This document shows positions 34,354-45,546 of a DNA stretch of 64,000 nucleotides, one piece after another. The notes beneath the pieces were generated by a model that saw only the letters and a program-made list of their open reading frames with translations, was not told the origin of the DNA and searched no databases. The position numbers and the translations under genes are program-made. Origin of the DNA: Clusia tigrina (Eukaryota > Arthropoda > Insecta > Diptera > Clusiidae); the NCBI GenBank assembly GCA_920105625.2, contig OV050032.1, forward strand, positions 78,163,879-78,227,878. Reading direction: 5' to 3'. The stretch's first letter is position 1. Every line of letters begins with the position of its first letter.

Positions 34354-34503
34354 TGTCGCGGTAAAAGCTACTGTCAGCAAATTCTAAACAACCACACCTT
34401 AAATATAGTCAAGCATATAAATATAAATTAAAGTGAAAATAAACTTATTATTAAAGTATAAAATTTCGTGTTTATCTGCTACTAACTTTCAGTTACAGTT
34501 ACA
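34354..34503 (+). repeat. BEL-1 3' LTR
   Basis: 150 bp, TGTCGCGG...GTTACA, preceded by the polypurine tract GGGAGGTGGGA. It contains AATAAAC near 34439. Jockey-2 sequence resumes at the next base. The matching 5' LTR is absent. Confidence 0.75.
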
Positions 34504-35164
34504 CTTTATGTTTTTTGTTATGCTGAAGTCGATTAGATCTGGTATCTTTCTCCTATCTGTTGGCCAGTATGTGGGTTCACCTGACCTTCAAAATTTTCAG
34601 TTATTTTTGTTTATAGCATTTATCAGATTTCGTCCTTTTTTATTGGTTAGCCTAGATCCCCAGTCAGTGTGTTTTGCTTTCAGATCTCCAGCTACAATGA
34701 ATCTTACGGCATGCGTCTTTATGTAGTCATCATATTGAATCGTCGTTATTAGGTGTCTGGGGGGGACAGTAAACTGAGGAGATGAGTATTGTCCCACTTG
34801 TATCCTCAATTTGCACAATAGTGGATTGAATATGAGGTGTTGCATATGGTTGCCGTTCAGTATGTTTTAATAGTGAATTTATTATGGTAGCTGTCCCACA
34901 ACGAGCTTTACCATCAGGATGATTTGTCACATAAATTTTATATCCAGGAAATACTAAATAGCGATTGTTCGTAAAAAGTGTTTCTGAAACTAGAGCTATA
35001 TCAATTTTCTTGTCAGACAAAAATTGCTTCAACTCAAGATAATGTTTTGTTAGGCCATTTGCATTCCAGGCTACAATTATTAAGCTTCGTGCACTTAAGC
35101 CTGTTGGTAACATTGTAATGATATTCATCATATTAGTCATTTGAGTGATTAGGGATTTCACCAT
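34504..35164 (-). pseudogene. Jockey-2 ORF2, endonuclease part
   Basis: The minus strand encodes an AP-type endonuclease: AWNANGLTKHYLELKQFL, ALVSETLFTNN, GYKIYVTNHPDGKARCGTA and ISSVYCPPQ (35164-34730). A frame shift leads to AGDLKAKHTDWGSRL (34845-34597) and GEPTYWPTDRRKIPDLIDF in a third frame. It aligns position by position with the Jockey-1 endonuclease (GGDYNAKN, GEPTYWPTDTKK). It stops at 34504 where BEL-1 inserted, before the SDHSP block. This domain would nick target DNA to prime reverse transcription. Confidence 0.85.
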
Positions 35165-35167
35165 GTC

Positions 35168-36463
35168 TTAAAGTTCATTAATATCACTATCGTTTGAATT
35201 TTTTGTATTTTCTTCAGTTTTATTTGGATTTGACGACCCTGCAATTTCGGCATAGCTTACGCCTTGTTTAACTACTGATCCATCCATATTTTTGGTATGT
35301 AGTAATAATGGATCCTTTCTGCGTAAAGATGGAAACCTTTGAATTTTTATGGCTTTGTATATTTTCCAGCGTTTGTAGTTTGCAGTATGATTTCCGCCAC
35401 ATAGGGCACATTTAATTTCAGCTGCGTTGGTTATTTTTTTTTTTACATTCACTTGTTAGATGCTTTCACATTGTTTAGATGAGGTGCCTCAAAAACTACT
35501 ACGCAATGCATTAATTTGTTAATGCTATAAATAACTTTATTGTTGGTATTTTTATCCAGTTCTCTGCTAAACAGTGGTAGCGGTTTTTTTGTTGTCCGTT
35601 GAGTTATGTTACTTATATTTAAAACTTTGGGACCGTTTTCGCCAAGCTCATTTTTAATTACTTCTTGGTATGTGGAGGGGTGCATATTGCGAAGAATGAC
35701 TTTGAAACCCCTTTCATTTTTGGGTTTAAATGTGTACAGCTTCGTACCTTTTTGCTTTAGCATTCCGAATATTTTTGTGTATGTTTCCGAGTCATTCGAT
35801 TGAACTCGTACTTCATTGTTTATTAATATTTTAAATATAAAGTTACTGTCTGCAACAGCGGTTAGCGCATTTTTTAACGTCTTTATGCATTCTACGCTTT
35901 GTAAGTAGGGAGTGGTTTGTTTAAGCTTTTTTTTCGGACTAGTTGTTTTTTCTTTTTCGGACTCATTTTGATCAACTCGTCCACTCTGCGAGGGTTCAGC
36001 AAGTTCGTCATCATCAACGGTCAAAGCAGCAAATCTGTTTTTTCTTTCTGAAGTAGTATCGCTCAGCCAGTAGTTTGATAACTTACTTTGGCTTGGGTTT
36101 TTTGCTATTTTTTGCTTTATGTTAGTGTTAGGCGTTCTTTTCGTTTTATCTGTCGTAGGTGAGGTTCGTGCTCTCTTTGGTAGTGATTGCAGTTGAATTA
36201 CCTGCACGCCTTTTTGGTGGAATTTGCACAGAGGCAGAAGAACATGTTGATGTCGCAGTTGTAGTCGAGAATGTAGTTGTTGTACCGTACGTAGAGAAGG
36301 CAGATGTTGTTGTTGCTAATGAATTTGTTGTAGTTGTCGCACAATCCACTGCTATACTGGAGCAGGACATTATTGGGGGTTTGCCATGTGCACTCCACGA
36401 ATAGTGGAGTGACTCGCTCATAGATCTCGTTCTCTTCCACGGGGGAGAGCGCTGCACACTCAT
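35168..36463 (-). pseudogene. Jockey-2 ORF1 (Gag-like protein)
   Basis: A true ATG at 36463 opens a Ser/Thr-rich N-terminal part (36463-36146; SLHYSWSAHGKPPIM resembles Jockey-1). A shifted frame (36207-35449) carries the central nucleic-acid-binding domain, RGFKVILRNMHPST with the helix IKNELGENGPKV. The last frame (35452-35168) keeps a knuckle half, IKCALCGGNHTANYKRW; the first two knuckles seen in Jockey-1 appear deleted near 35450. This copy supplies the domain that copies B and C of Jockey-1 lack. ORF2 begins at once downstream. Confidence 0.83.
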
Positions 36464-36945
36464 GGCGATTACCGAATATACTTGGTTTTTAGTTTTTTAA
36501 AAATTTTATTTATTATTATTTTTGCTATATTTTAATCTTATTTATGTATGTATTTAAAATATCACGAAAAACAATATTTTGTTGTGGTAGCTCTAATCAC
36601 TTATTATGGACAGAGTCCACTGTGGCAACACCACACACAGCCGGGATTATTTTATTTGTTGTCTCTTTCAACTTTTAACCCATATATGTATATAACAGTT
36701 CCTTTGTTTGTTTGATTGTTTATTTATCACTTTTAATAAATTTCAAATTAGTTATTATAAGTATTTAGTTTATCTAAACAGAACTAGACACTTTCTTGAA
36801 AACTTGCACTTTCGTTTAAGCGTCTCTTTCGCGGGATTTGTAAAATTAGTTATTTGGTTTTAAACAACGATAAATGTCACAAGGGCGGAGCTCGTGTGAT
36901 TACACGTCCGTTTGGTTACACGGCCGTTCTAAAACACTTCATTGA
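36464..36945 (-). promoter_or_regulatory. Jockey-2 5' untranslated region
   Basis: About 480 bp of AT-rich DNA with no open frame on the element strand. It contains the RGACGTGY box (36902-36909) close to its start and no tandem repeats, in contrast to the long repeat-rich 5' region of Jockey-1. Confidence 0.6.
36902..36909 (-). promoter_or_regulatory. RGACGTGY box of Jockey-2
   Basis: On the minus strand this reads GGACGTGT, followed by AATCACACGAGCTCCGCCC. The Jockey-1 box is AGACGTGT followed by TTTAAGCTCGCTCCGC, so box and context are conserved. It lies about 30-37 bp inside the inferred 5' end. Confidence 0.6.
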
Positions 36946-37375
36946 CATGCATTTTCTTATTAACACATGTTCTTCTATCAGCATGATACAACCACATACC
37001 TTGGACTCTCAGATTAGGTTTGTTGAACCTATTCGAATAAAAACGATTGCTGGTTTCGCATTACCTGATACCATTCAATACTTAAACGAACCTTCGTTAG
37101 TTTCAGGAAATTTGATATTTTTTGTCTATAATGTTTTGGATAATTTTGATTGGCTTTTTAGGCAGGACTTCATGGGCTTATTGGGCTTATTGGACAGGTT
37201 TATTGGAAATATAATCAATTTCAATGGCAATCTTTATAATAAATATAATATAATAGCCTGTTAAAAGCAATAAATATACCCGCTGTAGAAAAGAACACAA
37301 ATTTTCAATTAAACCGTCTAAATAAAGAAGAGAAGTCAAAATTAAATCAATTATCAACGAGTACAGAAGTCTCAA
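36946..37375 (+). pseudogene. Gypsy-2 protease (degenerate) and linker
   Basis: Right of Jockey-2 the plus strand reads MHFLINTCSSISMIQP: the shape of a retroviral-type active site, but with N-T-C in place of D-T/S-G, so it is catalytically dead. VEPIRIKTIAGFALPD and NFDWLFRQDFMGLL correspond to the flap and the conserved helix after it. After a stop at 37262, LNRLNKEEKSKLNQL continues in the linker towards RT. Codons before 36946 in the same frame belong to Jockey-2. The RT follows after the inserted element at 37399-38883. Confidence 0.7.
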
Positions 37376-37398
37376 GTCGGGTTAGACCGACTTCGAAA

Positions 37399-38883
37399 TA
37401 CCCTTTACCTTTTCTTGTGCGTGCAAGTTCAACAATGGGGATATTTACTTCATAAATCATCATTAGGAGCGTATCCACGGTAATTTTTGGTAGGGTACCT
37501 TGAAATGATTATATCGACCCCTTTTCTTGTGTATGGCTTTGTAGTGTCAATATAACCACTAATATAAAATTTCGTCCAAAAATATTGTATAGGTCGCAAG
37601 TTATAATAATATGTCAATATTGGGCGTGGCTCTAGAAATAACACGACCATTTTTTGTGTGATGTTTAATGATAGTACCCGCAACATTCGTGTGAAATTTC
37701 GTTGAGAAATCTTTATTAGGAACCTTGTAATGATTTTTGGTTAATTGTGGGCGTGGCAGTAGCAATAATCTGCCCATATTTGGAATGCATGCTAGTACAG
37801 ACCCAGTGTATACACCTATCTATTTGTTTTCATATATCATCACTAGAAGCATAGATAAGGTAACTGCCTTTAAGTGTGGTCCCCAAAGTTCATTATATGG
37901 GAGGGAGGCGTATCCTTCATCTGATCGACCCCGAATTTTGAATTTCGTTTTATAGGGTCCATATACGTACTAATGTAAAATTTCCTCCAAAAGTATTGCA
38001 TAGGTCATAAGTTATAATAATATGTGAATAGTAGGCGTGGCTGTAGAAGTAACACGCCCATTTTTTGTGTGGTGTTTAATGTTAGTATCCGCAACCTTCC
38101 TGTGAAATTTCGTTGATAAATCTTTAATAGGAACACAGTAATGATTTTTGGCTAATTGTAGGCGTGGCAGTTTTATTATGATCTCCATATTCTGCACACA
38201 CACTATTATGGACCCCATGTATATTTCTGCAAAATTTTTATTCCGCTGACATACGAGCATAGGTAAGCTAAATTTAATTTTAGACCCGAAAGTTCCTTAT
38301 ATCAAAAGTGGGCGTGTCTTTTCTCTGATCAGCCCCAATTGTTGCAGGTAGGTTTGTGGACATTACATGTTCCTTCCCATAAAATTTCGTCCGTAAATCT
38401 CTAACAGATCTTAAGTTATGAATATCTGTTAATAGTGGGCGGGGCAGTTAATATATTCCGCCCACTTTTTGCACAGTGTTTACTAGGACCCACGTCTTCA
38501 TAACTGCCAAATAATGTCACGTTTCCGTCAATTGGACCGAAGTTATAGTCATTTTAAAAAAGGTGAAAAAAGTTCCTTATATGGGAGGTTGGCGTGGTCT
38601 TTGTCCAAATCGGCCCATATAGCAATCTGGTTCTGTTTCTTTGTCCAGACAATGCTTTTGCAAAATTTCATTAAGATAGCTCTAACGGTGTAGAAAAAAA
38701 GTGGCCACAGACGGACAGACGGACAGACGGACGGACAAAATAAAAATTGCTTAGAAAGTGATTCTGATCATATCTGTATATATATGTCCATACCTACCAT
38801 GCCTCCTTCTCGAAATTGCAACCCCTCTCAAAAGCACAAAGTTAGTATATCCTATTTATCTTTTTTATTAATGGTAAAGGGTA
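37399..38883. mobile_element. 1.5-kb element with short inverted ends and ~410-bp repeats
   Basis: It starts ATACCCTTTACC (37398-37409) and ends GGTAAAGGGTAT (38873-38884), a 12-bp perfect inverted pair. Gypsy-2 coding sequence resumes on both sides, so this is an insertion. No transposase frame is visible. The inside consists of about three degenerate tandem units of ~400-410 bp, each with AAGTTATAATAATATGT, a GGGCGTGGC box, CGCCCATTTTTTGTG and a GATC-containing CGACCCC/CAGCCCC stretch. A run of GACGGACA repeats lies at 38711-38737. Probably a non-autonomous DNA element. Confidence 0.6.
37545..38740. repeat. Degenerate ~410-bp tandem repeats, about three copies
   Basis: Anchor AAGTTATAATAATATGT occurs near 37600 and 38009, with a weaker version near 38412 (spacing about 409 and 403 bp). 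Each anchor is followed 12-15 bp later by GGCGTGGC or GGCGGGGC, then by (A/G)CCCA(T/C)TTTTTG. A partial unit lies left of the first. Confidence 0.7.
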
Positions 38884-38885
38884 TA

Positions 38886-39640
38886 AAAAATATCAGGAAC
38901 TTTTGTAAAGAAAAAGTATTATCATTTACAAATGCTCTCAAACATAAAATTGTAACCAATCATGAAAAACCAATTTATACGAAGTTGCATCGTTCCCCCC
39001 AAGTGCACAAAGTTGAAGTAGCTCGCCAAATTAAAGAAATATTGAGTCAAGGAATAATCAAGCGGAGCCAGTCTCCCCAAGAAAGGCGACCACTCTGGTA
39101 ACCAAAAATCGAGAATAGTAAACGACTACCGGAAGCTTAACGATATTTGTATCAACGATATGTTTCCGCTACTCAATATCGACGACATTCTCTACAAACT
39201 TGGTAGGCCTTTCCAAAGGAATTCACCAATTAGAAGTCGATTAGGAAAGCAGAGCTAAATCTGCATTTTCTGCTCAAGATTGCATTTATGAATTCACTAG
39301 AACGCCATTTGGACTGAAAAATGCTCCTGCAACCTTCCAAAGATTGGTGAAGGCGATTTTAGGAGATTTAGTAGGGAAGGGCTGCATGGTGTAACTTGAT
39401 GACATAATAAGTTTTAGCACATCCCGTCAAGTACATATTTGTTTACTTTGTTAAGTTTTTGAAAAATTATAGATGGCAAACCTTAGAATTCAACTGAATA
39501 AGTGTACATTCTTAAAAAGAGAAACCGAATTTTTGGGCCATATTGTGGCCCCGAATGGAGCAAAAGGATATCCTTAAAAATTTCGCCAATCTTAAACTGT
39601 CCGATACCTAAAACTGTAAAGAAAATTAAAGATTTTTGGA
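38886..39640 (+). pseudogene. Gypsy-2 reverse transcriptase (heavily decayed)
   Basis: The N-terminal entry block is open to 39101 (FTNALKHKIVTNHEKPIYTK, then [13 protein letters not shown]). Further blocks survive in changing frames: [22 protein letters not shown] (39125-39190), FTRTPFGLKNAPATFQRLVK (39296-39350) and the catalytic box near 39390, where Tyr of YLDD is replaced by a stop (TAA LDD). [16 protein letters not shown] residues appear across two frames (39520-39560). PKTVKKIKDF (39608-39640) marks the thumb. Gypsy group; the oldest-looking pol of the window. Confidence 0.8.
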
Positions 39641-39803
39641 AAAGCGGTGAAAGTTTTTTTATAGTATTGGAAACATGTGCCTAAGAAGCGGAATGTGCAA
39701 AGGAAAGAAAAAACGACAAAGAAGAACGGTGAAAAAACCAAAGATTGGGATGCGCGCATACAGGTTTTGAGGGATTAAGTATAAAAGAGTATATGTACAT
39801 ATG
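39641..39803. other. Spacer between Gypsy-2 and BEL-2
   Basis: No recognisable coding content or repeat. It contains a short TATATGTACATATG palindrome-like stretch just before the BEL-2 LTR. Confidence 0.4.
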
Positions 39804-40068
39804 TGTTCGAACTCGATCAAAGGAGAGAGAGAGAAAGAGAACTAAATGACAGCGCAGCGACGGCCAACAAGAAAGAGCAGAGCTTAGTTGTCTACTAGTC
39901 GTTATTCTCTCCACAGGTATTTTTGCTATACTCGTATATTCATAACCTATACATTTCATTAGTGTAATAATTAAGTTAAATAAATCGTTTCATTTTACAA
40001 AAACCAACCTTCGCAAATATCTAATAATTCATTTTAATAAAAACCCCGATACTATGCAAACCTCCACA
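39804..40068 (+). repeat. BEL-2 5' LTR
   Basis: 265 bp, TGTTCGAACTCGATC...CCTCCACA. The next bases (TAATTTTGGTGGCCCATGGGGG) are in the primer-binding position. Compared with the 3' LTR it has extra bases near 39915-39945 (CTCTCCACAGGTATTTTTGC). It contains AATAAATCG near 39980. Confidence 0.82.
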
Positions 40069-40429
40069 TAATTTTGGTGGCCCATGGGGGAAACTAAACG
40101 ACGACCAACAGCAATTCAACAATTTAACAATTTAATAAACGTGATTTAGCTTTTCATACAGCGTGCACCTTTGCTGACAGCAAACACGCCACCATCGCCA
40201 TGTATAAAGGGACAGTGTGTTAACTGATGACGTCATAACACATAACCCCAAAATCACGCAACGTGCTCGACAATTCAACATTTTTTTTTGTGCAACTCCA
40301 TGTCTACCTACGATATCCACCTGTATACAAGGGAGTCCAATTCTGGTTGACGACGACAGCGATTATGTATCCACACCATCCGAGAAGACAGAATAAGGGA
40401 AAGAGTAAGTAGGGTATCAGTTTAGAGCA

Positions 40430-41910
40430 ATGGAGATGGATCCTTCTAAAACAAGTCAACCGTCTCCCAAAGACACGTCAAATCCGCCATTGGCAAATTA
40501 CGAAGGCCTCATTGCACTGCAAACAGACCACCATCTTCAGCAAATTTTGAAAAACTTCAAAAAGGACTCCAGTACGAGAAAAACTAAAGCGTACTTTCAA
40601 GTCCGGCTGTATAAGGTTGAAATGCTGCAAAGGGATTTCTTCGAGGTACACAAATAGCTTATTTGCTCCTCTCTCACTCGCGATTCGCCACATTTCAAAG
40701 ATGCGATGTCCTCTAATTTTGAAGAACACTACTTTGACATACGCTGTTGGATGCATTGGAAGACCAACAGCCCAAATCGACGCAAGACCCATCTGTAAAG
40801 CAAACTCATGCGTCATCGCTTCAGCTACCTAAATTAACTCTGCCATCATTCACCGGCAAATACACAGACTAGCCAGCTTTCCACGATGCCTATATTCGCT
40901 TAATCCACAACAACACTAGTTTGAGTGCGATTCACAAATTCCTGATTTTTGAAGAAAGCGCTACCTGATGACAAAGACATCGATGTACAGCAAATGGAGC
41001 TTACCGAAACCAACTATCCAACAGCCTGGGAGTTAATAGTAAAGCGATACAACAACCCTCGACTACTTTTCATGCACCACATGAACAAGCTGTTCAGCAT
41101 ATCTGCGCTCACGAAATGTGCTGATGGCATCAATTCTCTTTTAAACGTAGCCAGAGTGTGCGTCAATGAGTTCCAACGGCTGCAAATTCCTATTTCTGAG
41201 TGCGACCATTGGATTGCCTACTACGTTTCAATTCAGCTCCAAGAGGAAACGCATCAGGCGTGGGAGCATCACTTAGGCAGTAATACCGCCATACCTACTT
41301 TCAGTGCAATTGAATCATTTTTGAACGATCGCTTAGTCACCATCAACGTGATTGAAAACAGGCAGCTTCACATCGATACGCCATCATCTTCGAAGCACAC
41401 CACTTCCGCTCATTTGCCGGAGAGACGTAACACCTGGAAAGCGAATCAATCTGCCAGCAGAAAGTTCCATGTCACTGCACAGCCGAAAAGGGCAGCCTCC
41501 TGTTACTTATGTGGTGATGCCCATGTTTTACGCCGTTGCTCGACGTTTCTAGCAAAAGATTGCTTCGAACGCAAAACTATTGTCGATCGTGCTAAATTAT
41601 GTTTAAATTGCCTGAGTAACTCGCACTCATATTCGCACTGTCCCAGGAACAAAAATTGTGGACAAAGGCATCACACCCTATTGCACTTTCCTACATCTGC
41701 TCCACAAGCTGAGGGAGCTTCAAAGGCGCAGTCACAGCTGAATCATGCCGCTCAACCTTTTCACCGTGAGAGCGCTTTTACTTCGAATTTCCCGCAAACA
41801 ACAACAGTTGCAAAGGCAGCGCATTCTACTTTCATTGCAGCAACAACTACAGAAAAACCGGCTCGAAAAGTTCTATTAGCAACCAACGGCAATGTTCACT
41901 GTAGTGAATG
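40430..41910 (+). pseudogene. BEL-2 gag
   Basis: An ATG at 40430 opens an acidic N-terminal part with a putative coiled helix (YEGLIALQTDHHLQQILKNF) that stops at 40657. The core domain shared by BEL Gags follows across broken frames: LPSFTGKYTD, a stop at the expected Trp, then PAFHDAYIRLIHNN. It is open from 40949 to 41911 (WELIVKRYNNPRLLF, LFSISALTKC). A Cys/His region follows: CYLCGDAHVLRRCSTF, LCLNCLSNSHSYSHC and CGQRHHTLLHF. The protein would build the particle. At least one stop and one frameshift lie between 40657 and 40949. Confidence 0.85.
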
Positions 41911-42420
41911 ATGCAGGCCAAACAGCAGTTGTACGCGCTCTCATTGACAACGGTTCCGAAACAACGTTAAAATCGGAACCATAGGCTTAGTTCGAAATCG
42001 CACTTTAGCAGACATCTCCGGGCAAAGCGGTACTCCTACAAAACGCTGTAACTTCACTGTCAGTTTCAGCATTCGCTCGTGTATTAATCCCGCCTTTAAG
42101 ACTGTAGTCGACGTAGCCTTCGTTCTTAATGTGCTCACCATCAGCCTGCCTAGTGAGAAAAGTGTACCTCAGCATTTAACGCATATACATGTGTCTGCAA
42201 CTCGCAGATCACACCTTTTTCCAATCTCGTCGTATAGATTTGCTCATCGGAGCCGATATGATGGCTTGCATCATGTTACCAGAAACTCGCATCGGAAGGT
42301 TTGACGAACCTATTGCACAGCACACAAAGGTGGGGTGGATCTTGACCGGCAATGCCAGTTCCCAAGCGCTCAACGAACATTCGTTGTCACCACTCTACCC
42401 TTCTACTTTCTTTAGTCTTT
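41905..42420 (+). pseudogene. BEL-2 aspartic protease
   Basis: Right after Gag a shifted frame shows VRALIDNGSETT. The active site D-S/T-G reads D-N-G, so activity is doubtful. The C-terminal half is open at 42189-42422: RRIDLLIGADMMACIM (the conserved LLIGAD strand-helix), then HTKVGWILTGNASS, the usual end of BEL proteases before pol. The two parts are in different frames. A run of decayed linker (42421-42600) follows without clear motifs. Confidence 0.78.
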
Positions 42421-42599
42421 AGTTCAATAGTTCTACGAACATGAACAAATACCTGCGCACCGAGCTCTAATCCCAGGAAGAAAACTCGTGTGAAAATCAT
42501 TTGCAACAAATCTAGTGGCAAGTATTTGGTTAGACGTCCATTAAAGCATGCATTTGATCAAACTCAAACACTAGGCAAATCTAAACAAATATCGTTAAA

Positions 42600-44160
42600 T
42601 CGTTTCTATTCTAGAGCGAAAACTTCAGCGCGATGAGGAATTATGAAAATTATATCGGGACTGCATTCGAGAATACTTTGTATTAAATCAAATACCACCA
42701 GCTACTACAACAGAGAGCGATCACTGCGTCCTTACGTCATTGAATATACCTACAGTGGCATCGTGCGTTCTGCCACATCATGCGGTGATCAAAGAGGAGA
42801 GCTTAACCACTAAGTTACGCGTCGTTTTCGACGCTTCCTGCAGTAGATCTCTGAATAATATTTTATGCACAGACCCGGCTCTGCAGAATGAATTGTCGGC
42901 AGTAATCTTGAATTGGTGAAAACATAAGTATGCATTCACGGCTGATATACAAAAAATGTATAGATGTATCGATATGCACCCCGAAGATTCTCAATATCAG
43001 CACATATTATGGCGAAACGGTGAAGGATGTATTCAAGGCTACTATCTTACTACGATCACATTTGGAATGACCTCATCCCCATACACCGCAATAAGTGTGC
43101 TCCATCAAATCGCCGAAGACGAAAAGGAGTCATACCCACTAGCAAGAAATGTGCTCAAACACGAAATTTACATCGAAGACGTGCTATCTGGCAGTGACTC
43201 CATTGGAAATGCCATAGCTATTCGCGAGCAAGTTACCGCAGCTCTGCTCTCTGCTGGAATGAACTTACGCAAATGGAGCAGCAACTCAATTGCTTTGCTG
43301 AATGGCATTAAACAGGAGCATATGTCAAGCACCTACTGCTTGAATTTCAACAGCACCGAAACGGTCAAAACACTAGGGATGTGTTGGCAGCCCAATCAGG
43401 ACATTTTCATCTTCAAGCTGAACTTTGAAATTGACTTTTCTGCAACGAAGCGTGCTATGCTATCAACAATTGCTCGGCTGTTTGATCCACAAGGGCTTAT
43501 TGCACCTATCATCGTAACTGCGAAAATTCTGCTTAAGTCAGTTTGGATGTACAAAGTTCAACGGGTGCATCAAGAAAGCACGGCCCTGGGCTGGGATGAG
43601 CAACTTCTAGTAGATATAAATCACCAATGGCAACAGTTTCTATCCACCTTATCCTTGCACTGCATTAAGATTTCCAGATGGTTGCAGTATGAGTCAACTC
43701 AGATCAAGTCGCTGCAACTTCGCGCCTTTTGTGACGGCTCATTATCCGCTTATGCAGCCAATGTTTATCTGCGAGTAGAATGCTCTGATAAACGAGTTTA
43801 AACGAGTTTGGCTTATCGCCAAAAGTCGAGTAACGCCAATAAAGCCGCTTACTATACCTCGTATCGAGCTATAGTACCAATAGGGGACCAATAAGTCTTT
43901 GGCAGTTAAGCAATTAGATCTGCCCATTTTCTATTGGACCGAAGCTACAGTTGTTTTGTATTGGATATACGGGGATCCGAACCGATGACAAACTTGAGTG
44001 TCGAATCGAGTCAACAAAATCCTCCAAGCCTCGTCCCCTCATCAGTGGAGCCACGTCGACACGCTTTAAAATCCTGCAGACTGTGCAACACTAGTATTAA
44101 CTCCTACAGCTTTATTAATGTTCACGTCATGGTGGAGTGGTCCAGCTTGGCTGAAACAAG
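42600..44160 (+). pseudogene. BEL-2 reverse transcriptase-RNase H
   Basis: The pre-RT segment is seen as SCVLPHHAVIKEE and the first RT block as TKLRVVFDAS (about 42770-42840), ending at a TGA near 42917. The main frame 42956-43801 carries HPEDSQYQHILWRNGEG and the catalytic box IYIEDVLSGSDS, so YVDD reads YIED. It continues with LRKWSSNS, LFDPQGLIAPIIVTAKILLK and the RNase H start LRAFCDGSLSAYAANVYL. RNase H remnants follow in other frames (TIPRIEL, then FYWTEAT near 43930). Stops, shifts and YIED make it inactive. Confidence 0.85.
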
Positions 44161-44311
44161 CTGACGTGACTTAGAAGAAATTTGACCATTCAGCGGTCGA
44201 TGTCCAGGAGGGAATGGTTGAAGTCAAACGCAAACAACTCCAAGTGCATTTTTCCATCGCTGAATATTCAGTAATTCTTCTATAGTCATCTCTTCATAAG
44301 ACCATACGGGT

Positions 44312-45400
44312 GTGCACCTATATTTTTCGCTTACTGCTACACGTTGGAAGGGACCTTTATCAGTCGCAGAGCTGAACGAAAGTTTAACTAAGATCGTAAA
44401 GCTCGTACAACACGAAGCATTTTCGAAAGCAACAGCAATATTACGAGCAAAATGTGCTTTCGTTTATGTGGGCGAATCCAACGCGCTATATTGTCCTATG
44501 GGCAGAGGCATCCAATTATATTACCTAATAGTCATCACTTCACCAGCTTGGTTATCAATAGTTCGCTTGTAAAAACTTTACACGGAGGCCCGCAATTAAC
44601 TATTTTGCATATACGACGGTAACTTTGGACCATAAACGCATTTCATTTGTTTAGCAACAAAAGCAGTTCACTTGGAGGCAGTTACTGGAAGCTCTTCCGA
44701 AGCTTTTTTGCTAGCGCTACAAAGATTCATCGGCCGGCGAGGGCTGTGCAAGGATATTTACAGTGACTGCGAAACCAACTTCATAGGTGCCGATAAGGTT
44801 TTGCAAGCAAGCAAACGTAGTCTCGTTGAAGACATCAAGCAAGATGTCGTACCGCATATCGCTAGCCACGGCATCCAATAGCATTTCAACCCCCCTCACC
44901 CTCCTACTTTTGGGGGTCTGTGGGAGGCCAATGTGAAGGCTGTCAAGTGCCACTTAAAGCGAGTCCTGAATGGTACGCGCCTTACATTCGAGATACTCTC
45001 AACTCTACTTGTACGCATTGAATCATCCCTCAATTCGCGGCCATTGTATCCATTGACCTCGGACCCGGATGATTTGATGGTGCTTACCATCGGGCATTTC
45101 CTGATCGGAAGCCCACATCTTTCACCGCCCGTTGATTCAGCAGCATCGAACGTTTCACTTAGCCAACACTATCTTCAAACTCAACTGATGCTACAACACT
45201 TTTGGCAGAAATGGACTTCGGATTGGTTAGCTCAGCTTCAAACATGACCAAAATGGTGTCAACAGCGCCCAAATCTACCGCCAAATGAATGGGTCATGGC
45301 TCGCGTTGTCGAACTCCATCCTGGATCAGACAACCTCGTATGCGTAGTCACAGTACGCACTCAACCCGGGACTTACAAGCGCTCGATATCTAAGCTGTGT
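44312..45400 (+). pseudogene. BEL-2 integrase
   Basis: The pre-integrase helix (LSVAELNESLTKIVKLVQHE) lies at 44355-44420. The zinc-binding part and first core Asp are not recognisable (about 44460-44640). The core is open at 44672-44881: HLEAVTGSSSEAFLLALQRF and YSDCETNFIGA, where DNGTNF has become DCETNF. After a stop at 44879 the frame runs on (FGGLWEANVKAVKCHL, with the catalytic Glu). The BEL C-terminal domain follows: SLNSRPLYPLTSDPDDL, LTIGHFLIGSP and LQHFWQKWTSDWL, to about 45400. It is broken and inactive. Confidence 0.83.
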
Positions 45401-45546
45401 TCACTACCAATACCTACTTATACTCAAATTTAATCGTTCTTTTCCTTAGCAACCAAATAGCACTTTGCACACACTCCCTTCTAGGCCAGCGTTACACCAT
45501 GCCGAAGCGAATTGAAATCTATGCTGGTCCCAGCATGGGGGCGGCA

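Larger units (their letters stand above)
30360..34503 (+). mobile_element. BEL-1: 5'-truncated BEL/Pao element inside Jockey-2
   Basis: Plus-strand order is Gag C-part with zinc-binding residues and protease (30406-31545), RT-RNase H (about 31534-33281), integrase (33334-34320) and 3' LTR (34354-34503). The 5' LTR and Gag N-terminal part are absent; the left junction falls between 30346 and 30400. Right of the LTR the Jockey-2 ORF2 resumes at 34504. The family is clear from the protease-RT spacing, the YVDD box and the integrase type. Confidence 0.88.
28441..36945 (-). mobile_element. Jockey-2: Jockey-type LINE, split by BEL-1
   Basis: On the minus strand this element starts near 36945, with a 5' UTR carrying a GGACGTGT box, then ORF1 (36463-35168), ORF2 endonuclease (35164-34504), the BEL-1 insertion, ORF2 RT (30345-28688) and an A/T-rich tail at about 28441-28475. 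Without BEL-1 it is about 4.4 kb. It is related to Jockey-1 (same domain order, alignable ORF1 and ORF2) but clearly a different family. No target duplication was found, so both outer ends are approximate. Confidence 0.85.

Noticed and set aside
39781..39803. Target-site duplication of BEL-2 (AAGAGTAT-like flanks on both sides)
   Set aside because: Similar TATG-rich sequence is present on both sides, but not at matching distance from the LTR ends; the five adjoining bases differ.
42060..42420. Possible independent host gene next to BEL-2 protease
   Set aside because: The LLIGAD and GWILTG motifs are standard BEL protease signatures and lie in the expected order.
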